From assembly GCA_016808115.1 (NCBI GenBank), contig JAEQBH010000992.1, forward strand, positions 372,001-436,000: 64,000 nucleotides of DNA, read 5' to 3'. The notes under the pieces were generated by a model. It saw only the letters and a list, made by a program, of their open reading frames with translations. It was not told where the DNA came from and did no database searches. The translations under genes and the position numbers were made by a program. Numbering within the stretch: position 1 is the first letter of the stretch; every line of letters starts with the position of its first letter. The DNA comes from Tetrastigma voinierianum. Taxonomy: Eukaryota > Streptophyta > Magnoliopsida > Vitales > Vitaceae. Shown piece after piece: positions 45,206 through 57,795 of the stretch.

Positions 45206-45859
45206 TGCAGTCCCTAATTCTCAAAGTCAATGGATCATCAGTACATTCACCGGCTATCGCAACCCAAAAAAGAAGACGACTGGGTGGTATCTACGCCTCC
45301 ATGGCAAAGGCTTTTCAAGATCGGTGGTTTTGTCAAGAAGGGTCTCAATCAAGAATGTCGCATTCATTCAAGCGTGATTCTTTTCTTTATGATGGGAGAG
45401 GTGGATCCATCTTTCCTGGAGAGTGGACGATTTCTTCCCATAAAGGTAGGGGAAGGTGGCTCTCATTTCGAGAAGGATGAGTTGTTCTTCTTTTTATGTA
45501 AATCGCTTTCCACGAGCCGCTTATCGAGTGCCTCCACCTCATAAAGGAGGTGGACTGGTCTTCAGAGAACATACTTATATCATGAAGCCACCGCGCCTGT
45601 TGGGTGAGCCAACAATTTAGAAAGGAACTATCCGTGAAGAGGCATCCCAGCCCCACACACTGAATGCAGGCATCCGAGATAAGAGACGCTCAAGTAGCAG
45701 GCATCGTAAAATTCTGTACATCGAAGGAGGCATCCGAGATAAGAGGCACATAGGCACCTGCTGAGGTCGCCAAGGCTCCTGGTGGCCTCTGCTCTGGCTT
45801 TGTGGCCTGGTCCTATCGTGGCCCTTAGGCCGCCTACATAGGAACCAGTCTCCCATGAA
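45206..45859 (-). repeat. Tat element 5' LTR
   Basis: Partner of 19378-20049 (shared phrases listed there). The outer end reads CATGAATCACA on +. Within it, at 45640-45740, short repeats of GGCATCCGAGATAAGAG occur. Confidence 0.75.
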
Positions 45860-46825
45860 TCACAATTTTTGTCTAAATGATTTTTTTTTTTAAATTTAAC
45901 ATAAAATCCACATTTTGATGGCATTTTGCATGTAAAGGACATAGTCATTTACTATGTTGTCCTAAACTCCACGCCGCTTGATCTTACTTCTTTGTTGTCA
46001 AACATTAACCATAAGTGTTGCTGTGGTCGAGCCGGCCGGAAGCCCGCCTACCAGCCGCCGGTATTGATGCTTGTCGTCTACCAAGGTTCAAAAATACTTA
46101 GTCCTGATAACCTGCCTATTCAGAATCGACTTATTACTTAACCAAGCATTAGACACCGACACCCGTATTAATAGACGGCATTGAATTAAAGTGAACTCGA
46201 TATAACTCCAGAAACTCGTGAACCCTACGAGTCTCGAGATGACTTGGTAGACTCTGTGAAGAAAAAATTGAAACTTAAGATTTAAGGAACCAAAAATGAA
46301 AATTCACCTTCGTAGATTCTCAGAAGAAAAAAAACTCAGAACCACTTCTATAAATACAACAACATGAATACAAAATGAAGACCGGTTCTTCTTCCTAGAT
46401 ATGAGATTTTGACATCGAAATCTCAAGAAACAAAGAACGGAAGAAGAGGTGAAAGAAATAACAATCGAATTCTCCAATCACGCTCAATAGAAATCCGAGA
46501 TTTCAGGCCTGCCAGCATCGCTTCACGCAGTCGCCGCCCGCCAAACTTCGCCGCGAACAAAATCTTAGTCACGGCCGCCAACGCTTGCTCCAGATCGTCA
46601 GATTGTTCCAAATTTCAAAGAACTCCCTTCTACCCTCTCTCCCTTCTAAGGCGCCGCAGAATTGGAAGTCTGAAGTCTCACATGAGGAACAATCTCTTTT
46701 TTTGACTTTAGGTGAAACGATGTCGCTTCGCTCTATAGAAGAGCAAACGACGCCGTCTGCTTGTTTATTATATTTTTTTAAAACAAATAAACGATGTCGC
46801 TCAAGGCTAATAAACCAAAACGACG
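45530..46825. repeat. Tandem duplication of LTR end plus flank, unit 1
   Basis: The outer third of the Tat LTR followed by about 1 kb of flank. Shared with unit 2: GAGAACATA, CATGTAAAGGACATAGT, TGTTGTCC, ACTCCACGC, ACCATAAGTGTTG, GGTCGAGCCGG, CGGTTCTTCTTCCTAGAT and ACCAAAACG. Confidence 0.8.
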
Positions 46826-48760
46826 CTTCCTATTCCGCTAGAGTGGGTGACTGGGTTCTCGGAGAACATATACTTATATCATGAAGAGCCTACAGGCCAT
46901 GGTGAAGTTCCCGATCAGGAAAGGAAGCATCTGGGTGAAGAGGCATCCGGGCCCCTGGGCGCATCGGGAAAGGAGGCATCCGGGATAAGAGGCATCCGGG
47001 ATAAGAGGCGTCTGGGTGAAGAGGTGATCCGCACTGGACGACGGGGAAAGGAGGCATCCAGAGATAAGAGGTGCCCAGCACTCATGAGGGTCGTCTGACC
47101 TGGGGTCGATTCAGCCTTTAAATTAGGTCCGGACAAGGCCCTGGCCGGGCCTGGCCACAGGGAACCGGAGCCCAGCCCATGGTACCCACACGGTTCAAAT
47201 GATTTTTTTAATTCTTAACTAAAACGGTGCATTTTGATGCATTTTTCATGTAAAGGACATAGTTTAATTTACTAATATGTTGTCCCAAACTCCACGCTGC
47301 CTTGATCTTGCTTTGTTGTCATTGTCGAACCATAAGTGTTGTTATGGTCGAGCCGGTCGGTCAGAGTCTGGCCGCATCAAGCCGCCAGTATTGCTGCTTG
47401 TCATTTTTACCTTGCTCCAAAAATTGGTCGAGTCCTATGACTCCGGGCCGATTCGTGAATCGACTCATTTAACCGCCGACACCGGTTGTCCGCATACGTG
47501 TTATTTAATAATTAGTGGAACTCAATATAAATCGATAAACTTGAACTTATTATTCCCAAGATGACTTTGCAGCAAAAATTGAATCCTCAGTGATTTAAAG
47601 AACCAAAAGGCCGAAACGCCTTCTAAAGATTCTCCGAAAAAAGCCCAAAACCCAGGAACCAATTTCCATAACACAACAACATGAATACAAAACGAAGAAG
47701 AAACGAAGAACGGTTCTTCTTCCTAGATCTCGAGGGATTCTACATCTGTAACCCATGAAATCAAGAAACTAAGAAGGGAGGAAAGAAACCCGCCACCGAC
47801 TGTCGCCAATCGAATCCGAGATTTCCAAGGCTCCACAGCTCACTTCAGCGCCATCCACCAGCCGCCCACTCGCCCAAAATCTTCAATCACATCACACCGT
47901 CGCCTCCAAAGATCAGTCAGATCGAATCCCAAAATTTCGCTACAAAACCCCCTCTCTTGCTGGGCTTCAAATCGGGAAATTTGAATCCGTCGACGTGAAC
48001 AAGTCTTCAATTTCTTGAGGGGTGAAACGTATGTTGTTTCGTCAGAGGAGATAAACAACGCCGTCTCTTGTTTATTATGACAATAAAATAAATAAATAAA
48101 TAAAACAAACGCCGCTAGTTGATTTAAAACCAAAACGGCGTCATGGATATGTGACAACTGATTCAAAATGATGTCGTTTTGGACTCACAGAATCAAAAAC
48201 AAACGTTGTTTTTGCAGATATGCACTTAAAAAAAATATTGCGCTTAACGACATCGTTTTGGCTCTAAAAAGGCCAAAACGATGTTGTTTTATCACCATAA
48301 ACTACTCAAAACCCTTCTAACCCCATTTTTTCCATGCTTCAACCAAAAAATATATTTAACAACTTCTAATTAAATTCAATATATAATATTATAAAATAAA
48401 ATAAGAATAATAAATTAACAAAACTATAAATTATATTTCAGAACAATATAAATATTAAATAAAATATTATTTTATTTATTTTACCAAACATAAATAAGTT
48501 TAATTCAAATTACAATTTATGAAAAGCATAAATAAGAATAATTAATCTAATTGTATTAATATTAAATTAATATGGTAATATTATAAAATAAAATAAGATA
48601 AATAACACTTTTAATTCTATTTAATTGAAAATGAAATTTTGTAAATTCTATTTTACTCACTGTAGAAATTTAATTTTTGTTGTTGAAGAACAAATTATAT
48701 TGAGCAATGTATCAATTTGTATGATATTTTAATCATCTTATTTTGTGTATCGGCTTATAC
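46700..48760. repeat. Second occurrence of the palindrome-bearing repeat
   Basis: Decayed forms of AAAACGACGTCGTTTT occur near 46760, 46812, 48124, 48170, 48246 and 48284, followed by an AT-rich tail and TTTTAATCATCTTATTTTG at about 48727. This mirrors 1-566 in the same orientation. Confidence 0.6.
46826..48120. repeat. Tandem duplication of LTR end plus flank, unit 2
   Basis: Repeats unit 1 in the same orientation. The join at 46826 falls where ACCAAAACGACG of unit 1 meets CTTCCTATTC of the LTR (compare GCCTTCCTATTC at 19717). At 46915-47070 a minisatellite of AGGCATCCGGGATAAG units is expanded. Confidence 0.75.
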
Positions 48761-49149
48761 GCGACCGATACATCGCGATCGATACGTCTCAATACTGAGC
48801 CTGGCTGACCGATACCGCACTCAACTCATACAATCAAGTCGGAATTGTTGTTGTCAGATTGTATTTGCTATTGCCGTTGGACGACAGTTATTGCCACCTA
48901 AGAAGCACGAACATGGATACGGCCATGGAGATATGACACGGCGAGACATGGGGACACGGAAAATTTCAAAAAATAAAAATAATTGTCTCATGCATTGTTC
49001 TTAAAAAGCACTGTATAAATAAAACAAGTGCTCAAACATTGTTTCTAGCCATTACTCAACACAAACATAAGTAATACTAAAGCTAAAGACTAGCATTTTC
49101 TTTAGAATCAAATAAAATGGCTGCAGCTCAGTGTTCATTATAGAAAATT

Positions 49150-51050
49150 CATTAATCTCAAGAATCCCAAAGATTCTCTATATCCATTGAGTCAAAACCA
49201 TCTCCTCCAATGTCCCACATTTTAGATTTGCCTTCATTATAGTTTAGAGATCTCCTTGACAACATAAGTCGAAGATTGTTATGGATATAAACCAAATCCT
49301 TAGCTCTTTGTGGTGTCAACTTGTTTCTTTCATGAGTGAACAAAACATATATGTGCTCAAATTTCTTCTCACAACATGAGGATGAATATATGTCCTAGCA
49401 ATGTCAATGCTATAGATTTAAGCATTAGTGCCTAAGTCTCCATGAACAACCCACCATTTGTCAGACTCATGTATCACCTATCATTAGATGGAATCAATAC
49501 TAGGTGTCTTCCACATGCAAAACAAGTATACTTCTAATTTGCTCAGCCCTTCAACTTCATTTGCAAAAATATCTCTCAAAACATTTTTTTTCTCCCACAT
49601 TTCCATCTTGATGTGGTGGAACACAATCAATAGACTCGCAAGCCATTATTGACTATAATAATACAAGTTGAGTTATGATATTATAATTTATAAAGTTAAA
49701 CATCATAGAATATCATTTATATTTAAATTATCAAAGCCTACAATTTAAACTCTTAAGATTACCTTGATTTAGCGAATGAGCTATGAATGTAAAGGTGTGC
49801 CTTTTAGTCCATCTTTCCACCAAGATTCTATTCATACATCAAAATCTACATAATTACAAAACGATTTCAGATAAGTTCAAATATAATTAAACTTTCAATC
49901 AAAACTCAAAGACTAACTAATAAATTCAAATTATACTTTGAATTTCTATGAAGGTTTTATGTTCTTTCAAAATGACTTCCTTCACTTGTTCGATCATCGA
50001 ACTCACCACCATAAATATTGTGAAGGCAAGGTTTAGCATCAGCCTAACTCCAAAGATCTCACATGGAGTTTGTGTCGAGGATATATAATCCACATCTATC
50101 TAAAAGTCTTCATTTAGAATTTTATCTCTTACTTTCTTTGAATACTTCACTACATCATCTTCTTTATACATCTCTATTCTTCACTTAACACTAATCACAA
50201 AGCCTCTTTATTATCTTAAATCGTTAAGATGGGTCAAATAGTTGGCCAAACATCGACCACTTAAAGTAACTTCAACTTGCAATGATTACTTAAACATTGG
50301 ATGTAATCCATTTCATGATTCATGTTCAAATTCTTGATGAAAGAGGCATCACTTGAAACCGGAGAGATCCAACCACATTCTTCCATCACATCATCATATC
50401 TTCGTGTTGATGGCACAGAGTTCTTCAAAGCAAGATTGGAGTATGAAATCCACACACGAGGTCCAAAAGATATGCCAAACTTTGCTTCATTAATGCGGTC
50501 CCGTCGTTTGTGCAAATGTTATCGCTGAGGTCTGAACTGCTTTTCGAGGACTTGGCCCCCTGTATAGTGTTAATCGAAAATCGCCTATAAAGTGCTTATC
50601 CTTAGCCTCCCTTTCACATTTTGTTATTAAAGTCAAAACATACTCCAATTTTCCAAAACCGCCATGATGTTGTTGCTGTTTCGACATCCGACCTCCATCA
50701 CTCTAAATGCTCACTCCAAGTCTTCTTGGTTGGTTCCAATAGATTCTCAATATTACTATTCTTCCTAATAATGTAGTTCTTAATGCATTATAGCCTAGTA
50801 GGGACATAATGCAGCTTGATCAGAGACTTTTAAAGTACAAAACATAAGACATTTCACAAGTGAAAAGACAACCCCCAAAGGTAAAACATCCTAGTTATCT
50901 CACTATCAACTATTTCAGTTGCATCACATTAAATGCTTCTCAAACTAATCCAATAAACATTTTTCTCCTTTTTGGATCAATAGCACTAGCGCTAGAAGAG
51001 GAATTCTCAAATTAGATGCTGTGTCGCTTGATGGCACAGTCTCAGCTAAT
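49150..51050 (-). pseudogene. hAT transposase (broken, intron-containing)
   Basis: A ribonuclease-H-fold transposase. Minus-strand pieces in order: NIENLLEPTKKTWSEHLE-like sequence near 50720; KDKHFIGDF near 50590; INEAKFGISFG and LALKNSVPSTRRYDDVMEEC with SSDASFIKNLNMNH (50261-50515), the DUF659-like core; MYKEDDVVKYSKKVRDKIL near 50160; and KPCLHNIYEWWDSMIEQVKE-like sequence near 50020. After a probable intron the C-terminal dimerisation region follows, with SSCCEKKFEH near 49370 and TPQRAKDLVYIHNNLRL plus MWDIGGDGFDS (49158-49343). The last piece is a clean 61-codon frame. No BED zinc finger was found. Stops and shifts separate the rest. Confidence 0.8.
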
Positions 51051-51571
51051 ATTTATATTGTTTCACCTTTTGTTCAGCCTTCCTCCTATCACCCCTCAGA
51101 ATTCCCACCAAAATTGTCATACTTTAGTACAAGATGCAAACCCACTCCTTTAATTTTAAATAGTGCAGGCCTTCAATTCTGCATTATGACCTCTGATAGT
51201 ACTGTTCATAAAAATTGAATTAGTAAGCAACATTTCCTCCCTCTATTTACCCACTCCTCGCTTCTTCATTGTACCCTCCATACAATGATGCCTGCCGCCT
51301 CATCAGCTTCCTAGCTCATCACTTGAAGGATCAGACACACTCATTAGCACTCGTATCATAATAAAATAATAATAATGATGCATTTAAATTAATCTAAAAT
51401 ATTTCAATGCCCAACCAATCTAATTTGGTCCATTCATAAACCCTAATCAACAGCTAATTCCATAAAATTTGCATGTTTGCATTTATCAGTTAAAATATTC
51501 ATAAAACAATATAATCAATTGAACTTCATTCTTTTAATAAATCCTAAAAAGAAACATAAAAGGCAATTAGG

Positions 51572-54120
51572 TAATCATGTGGACGCCCCAACTCCTGGGC
51601 ACCTAGTGTTATTAGAGTGTCTTTTTCTTTTTTATTCTTTGCTTACTATAAACTTGTTCATTCATATATCGCAAACATTTAACTTGAAATATATTTATAG
51701 CAAAAGTTAGACATAAAATATATTCAAACTCCATAAATGGAGTACCTATATAAAACTTACATTGTTTACAAAACAACACATACAAACAGACTACATAGAG
51801 GTTCTCTTAGTGGGCACCTAGTATCAGAAGCCGACCTTGTTGCCGATGCGTGATTGTCCAGCTCACTTCCTTCTTCACTCTGCTACACGTATAGAAACAC
51901 TCATGCCGTTTATAACTTTAGGAATAAATACTCATGGACGAATTCTCACAAGTATCATCACACTTTAGACAGATGCAGTATATACATTTATAACAAATCA
52001 GATATTTATAATCATGCTTTTCTATGTATATTTCATATGTAATTTTACATGCTTATACATACCACATTTAGTTTATCATTGTTCATATACATTTTGTTTC
52101 TTGTTCTTGTCACAATATACTTATCATCACATAGCAGTGCTATGCTTCTCATATCATGTCATATAATGTCTTTTATCATATTCAAATCATTTGCATATTC
52201 TTGTCATTTGCTTTTATGTTTCATGCCTACATATACATTAGAAGTGGATACGAAAGAAATCAGAGGTAATTCGAAGATAATATCAACAGATTGAGACAAA
52301 GGATTTCTATCTCGTAAGACCCAAATGGCCGCTATAATGATCCAAACAGATCTATATCACGACCCAAATCCAAAAGCCTCTATATCTATAAAACTGCAGC
52401 GTAAAGAATCGTATCCCTATAGATGCTTTCATTATCCAATCCACTGGTCAAGGTGCACCATTTTATTATGTTTTCAACAATCTTTCTTATCAAAATATAT
52501 CCTATATATACTGTAAATAACTAATGATATCATGTATACTTATGATATTCATTATCAATAACTTCTATAAAACATTTAACCAGATTTTTCTATATAACAA
52601 ATTATACGTGGTATTATCTTTTAGCTTATACATGTTATTATGACTGTCACATGATAACATTTCATGGTAACAAATACATTTATATAATACATACCTCAGC
52701 TTCCATAACCAATTTCGTCGAATTACCGAGAGAGTCTCAAGTCCATTTTCTGACTACAATTTTGACCGTAAATGGGATTCGAAAGAGAAAGTGATCTTCA
52801 ACCCACACTTATATGCTTAAGTTTCTTTATAGTTCAAACACTCTGTCATTTGACTTTTAATTGTGAGATATGGTCTAAAGATTCTGAACTCCTCCTCGGA
52901 TACCCCTCAAGAATGAATTTGAAATTGTGTTCTATATTTGAAAATTTTCTGGGAATGTTAGAGACATAATTTGACCATAATTTCTTCATGAAAGTTGTTC
53001 TTCCAGATGTCTAGTTTGTAGAAAAATTTGAATCACCTCATTTGTACTAGTATAACTCAAGTTATGATTTAAACAACAAGAATTACTTCAGTTCAAGAGA
53101 CAGTTATAAGATAGATTTCAGTGACAAAATTTCCCTTACTTTGACGAATATTTTGGATCCAATGGGGTTCAAATTTGGATACACTTATTTCAGTAAGATT
53201 TGTTCTCCTAGAAGTATAGTTTACCCTTAAATTTGAATCACCAATAATGAGGGACCAACTATGGCCTAACTACCAAAACTGTCTTAAAACCTAAAACTGT
53301 ATCGTATTGAAACCAAAATTTCTATCCGAAAATTGTGAGCTCACTTTCTGAGGAATTTTCTGGGTCCAATGGGGTCAAAATTTGGATATACTTATTTCAG
53401 GGATATTTGTTCTCCTAGAAGTCTAGTTTACCTAGAAATTTGAATAACTAAATTTAGATAAGTGATGACCAAGTATAGATAAAAAAAAAAAGAAAAATGT
53501 TTAAAAAAGGAATATTCTAAACCTAACATTTTCTATACAAATTTTTTTCCATCAATACCAACAAACCAAACTAAACAACCATTCCATCAAATATCCATAC
53601 CTTAAAGATTTATTCCCAAACAAGGATTCTAAAACAAAAGAGGTATTCTAAACTCCAAACAAGTATCCATACAAACTTATCAGTTCCATACAAATTCCAT
53701 ACCTTACTTTTCTTTTTCTTCTCTTCTTCTTCTCTTCTTCTTCATCTTTTCTTCTTTCTTCTTTCTCTTACGGGCTCATTTTTTCCCCACCATGACTAAT
53801 TGTTTGGTCTTATCCCATTTTTAGAGTTAAGGCCATGTTTCTAGCCAAAGTCCGTTTTTGTATCTTTTTCCATTCTGCATTTAAGTCCTTTATTTCATTC
53901 TATATGCAACTCTAATCTAGTATATTTCCAATTTTATCATATGTTTCTAATCCTATGCAATACTTGGGTCCCTTAATTATCAAATTACTAATTTATCCTT
54001 GGCTTTTGTATTAATTTTGGTTTTGCTTTTTTTTTTGCTACTATTTTATCTCCAGAAAATATACATTTATTTGATATACCCTAAACAAGATATAAAACTA
54101 ATATGTACTGGGGTATTACA
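51572..54120 (-). repeat. Tekay-like 3' LTR
   Basis: Matches 57796-60408 throughout, for instance TAAACTTGTTCATTCATATATC, TTGTTCTTGTCACAATATAC, TTTGGATACACTTATTTCA and TCTCCTAGAAGTCTAGTTTA. The right end GGGGTATTACA borders the last codons of pol. Confidence 0.9.
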
Positions 54121-54300
54121 ATCCTCCTCCTTAAAATAATTTTGTCCTCGAAATTCATACCTGAATCGAAGAGTTGTTATATTGCGCCTATAGCTGCTTC
54201 TCGGCCTAAGTAGCTTTCCCGCCTCAGGCTGCCAAAGCACCTTACCGTGAGGGACTTGTTTATTCACAACCGCTTCACTTCACGAGCTACACAGCCTTTG
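54121..54300 (-). pseudogene. Tekay-like pol C-terminus
   Basis: The minus strand reads NKQVPHGKVLWQPEAGK (near 54230) and ends NFEDKII-like just before the LTR, matching the usual end of Del/Tekay pol. A chromodomain is not recognisable. Confidence 0.65.
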
Positions 54301-54559
54301 GCCTCATCAGGAGAAATCTTGTTGCACTTGTACTTCTTATACCGTCGATATAATTCATCCAACTGGGATTTCAGAGCATGTACACATGGAACATCACAAC
54401 TCAAGGTAACTTTAGAGGAGTGCCAACCGACACGCCACTGGGTCCGATTTTCCAAACCTCATATTACAATGATCCCCACTTAGCTTCCCATTTTTACTAA
54501 ATCTAAGCACATTCCTCCATGGAGATGTCTCTTTAGGAATACTTTTATCACCCACTGCA

Positions 54560-55300
54560 TATATCTAATGTCCTTCATTTTCAAATCAGATATGACTTTA
54601 TCGATCAACAACCTTAACTTTGTCGAATAACCTAAATTGCTTCAAAGATCTTTTACTGCGTCGACCAATCACTTTATGCTCATTCAATTCCTGTCCAAAT
54701 TCACACGTGAGTTCACATCTCCTAGCCATACAAAGCCTCATATGTGTCAAGTGCCACGCTTGATTAATAACTGTTGTTATAGGCAAATCTCTATCACGTG
54801 AATATACTACCCAACTTCCAAAAGAAATTTTCATTACACATCCCCTGCTTATTATCTTCAAGCAAATACTATCGCAATTACTCTAAATCATGTGTAAGAT
54901 AATATTCGTTCATGTGGCTTCAACTATCCTGATGCATACATGCCACAATCCAACATCTTAAGATTAACACATGTCAACCAAAGACCAATTCTTGAAGCAT
55001 CACTATACAGAGTTAGCTACTTTACCCGGTAGACTCACACAATACTGTACAAGCTTCAACCAAAGATTTCCTTCAACCAAAACTATCTGACATATCCATT
55101 CCACCCAACCACTCCTTTCCCGAGCAATTTAGTAAGTAGAGTAGCTATGATAGAGAATACCTTCACAAATCTTCTATAATATCCTGCTAGGCCCAAGAAA
55201 CTTCTCACTTCGGTAACACTTTGGGGCTGTTTCCAATTCACCACAGCCTTCAACTAAGAAATACAACTCTATACCTCAATAAATCTAGGGAATGAAACTC
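54560..55300 (-). pseudogene. Tekay-like RNase H remnant and integrase tail
   Basis: VNWKQPQSVTEVRSFLGLAG (near 55240) and YYRRFVKVFS (near 55170) open the RNase H region, and LYSDASRIGL near 54990 holds its Asp. The text then jumps to HMRLCMARRCE (near 54730), ELNEHKVIG and LRFSKNGKLSG (near 54490), which belong to the end of integrase. The zinc finger and catalytic core are absent, so a deletion of several hundred bases lies near 54.8-54.9 kb. Confidence 0.7.
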
Positions 55301-55302
55301 CT

Positions 55303-55760
55303 TTAGCCAAAATCACATTTTCTAAGCTTAGCATACAACTTCTTATCTCTCAAAGTCCGTAGAACTATTTTCAAATGTTGCTCATGCTCCTGCTCATCTC
55401 TAGAATATATCAATATATCATCAATAAAGATCACGACAAACTGATCTAAATAGGGTCGCAACACCCTATTCATCAAATCCACGAATGCTATCAATGCATT
55501 AGTCAACCCAAATGGCCTATCAAGAACTCCTAATGGCCATATCGAGTTCTGAATGCTATCTTCAGCACATCGAAATCTTTCACTCTTAGTTAATAGTACC
55601 CTGATCGCAAGTCTATTCGCAGAAGACACCTCTCTTTAACCGATCAAAGAGATCTTTCACTCCTCGCAATGGGTATTTGTTTTTCATCATTACCTTATTG
55701 ATTTTCCGATAATCAATGCACATCCGTAGTGGTGACATCTTTCTTTTTCTACGAACAAAC
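55303..55760 (-). pseudogene. Tekay-like reverse transcriptase (broken)
   Basis: LRMCIDYRKINKVMMKNKYP (near 55690-55735), then a slipped segment, then a 108-codon open stretch with RPFGLTNALIAFVDLMNRVL, PYLDQFVVIFIDDILIYSR (catalytic Asp pair at 55418-55423) and LYAKLRKCDFG. A very good match to chromovirus-type RT. Confidence 0.9.
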
Positions 55761-56067
55761 AGTGCACCTCAAGGAGAAACACTGCCTATAGTCCTTCATT
55801 CAAAGCTCTGTAGCTGAATCTTTAGCTCTTTCAATCTCGCTAGAGCCATCCCCGTATGGTGCCCTAGAAGCAGGAGTCGCTCCCGCAGGGTCTCAATAGA
55901 TAAATCCACTTATCTTATAGGTGGAATACTAGGTAACTCTTTGGGGAACACATCCGGAAAATCTTTCACAACTAGAATATTTTCCAATTCTATTTTACCT
56001 CTTTTAAAGTCAAGCACCAAAGCCAAAAAGGCCTTACATCCTTTCAACAATTTGTCGCTTGCATAAT

Positions 56068-56540
56068 CTAAATCATATCGGGATTATCGGGCGACCGAAC
56101 ACCATGTACTATCACTTCAGACTGATTAGAACATCTAAGCACTACTGTCTTTTTATCACAATTAATTATGTACTCTGCTTGGGGACAACCAATCCATTCC
56201 CCAAAAATCAAATCAAATTCACGAAATGGTAGAGCAATCAAATCAACAGAAAATTCCCTATCATGAATAATTATAGGGCAATTCTTATACACTCTATTCA
56301 CATTGACAATGTGCCTTAAAGGACTGGTTACATGCATATCATATGATAGTTGCTCCATTGCTATTATCTTATCGAACATATGCTCAATGCATACATATGA
56401 ATGAGTATATCCATGGTCTATTAATGCATGCATTTCAATACCATAAAGAGAAATTATACCAGCAATTACTTCTGATGCATCTTGGTCCCCACGAGCCTTC
56501 ATAGCATATGCTCGTGTCGGGCGCCGGTGGCATAGGATCT
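56068..56540 (-). pseudogene. Tekay-like aspartic protease
   Basis: A 144-codon open frame with VIAGIISLYGIEMHALIDHG near 56440, VNRVYKNCPIIIHDREFSVD (56245-56305), PFREFDLIFGEWIG and VLRCSNQSEVIVHG. The catalytic triplet reads Asp-His-Gly instead of Asp-Ser/Thr-Gly, so the enzyme would be inactive. The best preserved protein in the window. Confidence 0.9.
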
Positions 56541-57659
56541 GATTTACCTTTCCCGATTGACCGTGTCTCCCTGGCCCTCTATGCCGGTGCTTTTACCCTC
56601 GACCTCTATCTCATCTCAGTCATTCCGTGGTGCTGCAGACTTCCCTCTGCTGTTACTTTGAGGATTCCTATTGTCCCTTGACTCTTTGGGACAATTTTCC
56701 ATAAAATGTTCAGTGCTTCCACATCTGAAGCACCCTCCTGTCAACAATCTGCAAACTCCCAAATGTCGATGGCAATGAGGGCACTTGAGTTTCTCCTAGT
56801 CCCGTTGAAGCACCTCTACCAGTACTAGGTACTACTGTATTTCCTTGTCTTCTTCCCCTTATGGAAGAACTATGTACGACTCACCTGGGACTCTCGGGTT
56901 TCCATTCGAGGAGAAGAAGCCCTAGAAAGCTTCCTAAAATATTTCTCATCGGCTTGCCTCGCCCACTTCATTATCACTTGAACCAACTGATAGAAATTTA
57001 CTTGTTGGAGTACTGTCACAGGCGCCAGATATCTTTTTATGGACTCATTTAGTCCATCCTCAAATTGCCTACACCGAAATGCCTTGGTAAGGACTTATTC
57101 AAGTGCATACTTGCTAAGATGGCTGAATTCTTTCTCATATTCCGCCACTGATAAGTTCCTTTGTTTTACATTTAGAACCGAAGCCCACTTGATTTCCCTC
57201 GCATACGATACATATTTCGCCCCGAACTCTGATCTAAAACCCCCATGGTATGGGATCCGGAAGCCTCGAACTCCTCAACAATAGCTTCCACCAATCATAA
57301 GACTACCTTGCAATAGAGAAACGGCATACTCTCTTAACGAGAGGGCATCTCACCTCCTCCACTATTCTTTTGCAGCTTTTCTCCAACCAAAATCGCCTTT
57401 ATCTGGACTCTTCCATGTTTCGAATCTATGGAATTCCTCAACCCCGCGTCTTCTTATCATGTTTATTGGGGCTTTGGGAGCTATCAATCTTTCCAATACC
57501 TAAGCCATGTCCTGAGATATCCTCAACAAGGCTTCATTTGGCTCGGCTGGGGTATGACTCTCACTTATGATAGATTCAGAAGGATTCGAAGTGGGTAACC
57601 CTTGATCTCTTGGGTTAACACTCTCAGCTACTTCTTCAGCTGAATTCGGAGGATGATCC
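56541..57659 (-). pseudogene. Tekay-like gag (broken)
   Basis: Start codon at 57659 (MDHPPNSAEEVAESVNPRDQ), 123 bases inside the primer site. The zinc knuckle CFRCGSTEHFMENCP is at 56688-56732, preceded by a second Cys/His motif (CPHCHRHLGVC near 56765), the pair typical of this lineage. The middle shows FRTEFGAKYVSYAREIKWAS (57180-57245). Several frame slips. Confidence 0.8.
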
Positions 57660-57781
57660 ATCTATACAAAACACAAGGACATCCACATCAGGCCAACACA
57701 TTACTAAACGCATGTTTTTCTATCATATACTCTATTCCAGAGTCGCCTAAACCTTGGCTTTTCCTAAAACGCCTAAACCTA

Positions 57782-57795
57782 GGCTTTGATACCAC
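57782..57795 (-). promoter_or_regulatory. Tekay-like primer-binding site (tRNA-iMet)
   Basis: The minus strand reads GTGGTATCAAAGCC, one change from the usual TGGTATCAGAGC. Confidence 0.85.

Larger units (their letters stand above)
19378..45859 (-). mobile_element. Tat-type Ty3-gypsy retrotransposon, split by an Athila element
   Basis: Read on the minus strand: 5' LTR (45206-45859), primer site, gag, protease, RT, RNase H (interrupted at 41697/26643 by the Athila element), a second RNase H, integrase, a tandem-repeat-rich 3' region, an antisense ORF on +, a purine tract and the 3' LTR (19378-20049). Without the insertion it is about 11.4 kb. A double RNase H and an extra ORF near the 3' end are known features of the Tat lineage. 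LTRs are diverged. TGGTT before the left LTR and CGGTT after the second right LTR-end copy (47190) may be the decayed target duplication. All genes are frame-broken. Confidence 0.8.

Noticed and set aside
44995..45544. 161- and 104-codon + strand frames at the Tat 5' LTR border
   Set aside because: They cross the LTR and primer site, overlap each other, and have no domain. Part is repeated in the other LTR without an open frame.
47840..48166. 108-codon minus-strand frame in the duplicated flank
   Set aside because: Not conserved in the other copy of the duplication (45.86-46.82 kb), so probably chance.
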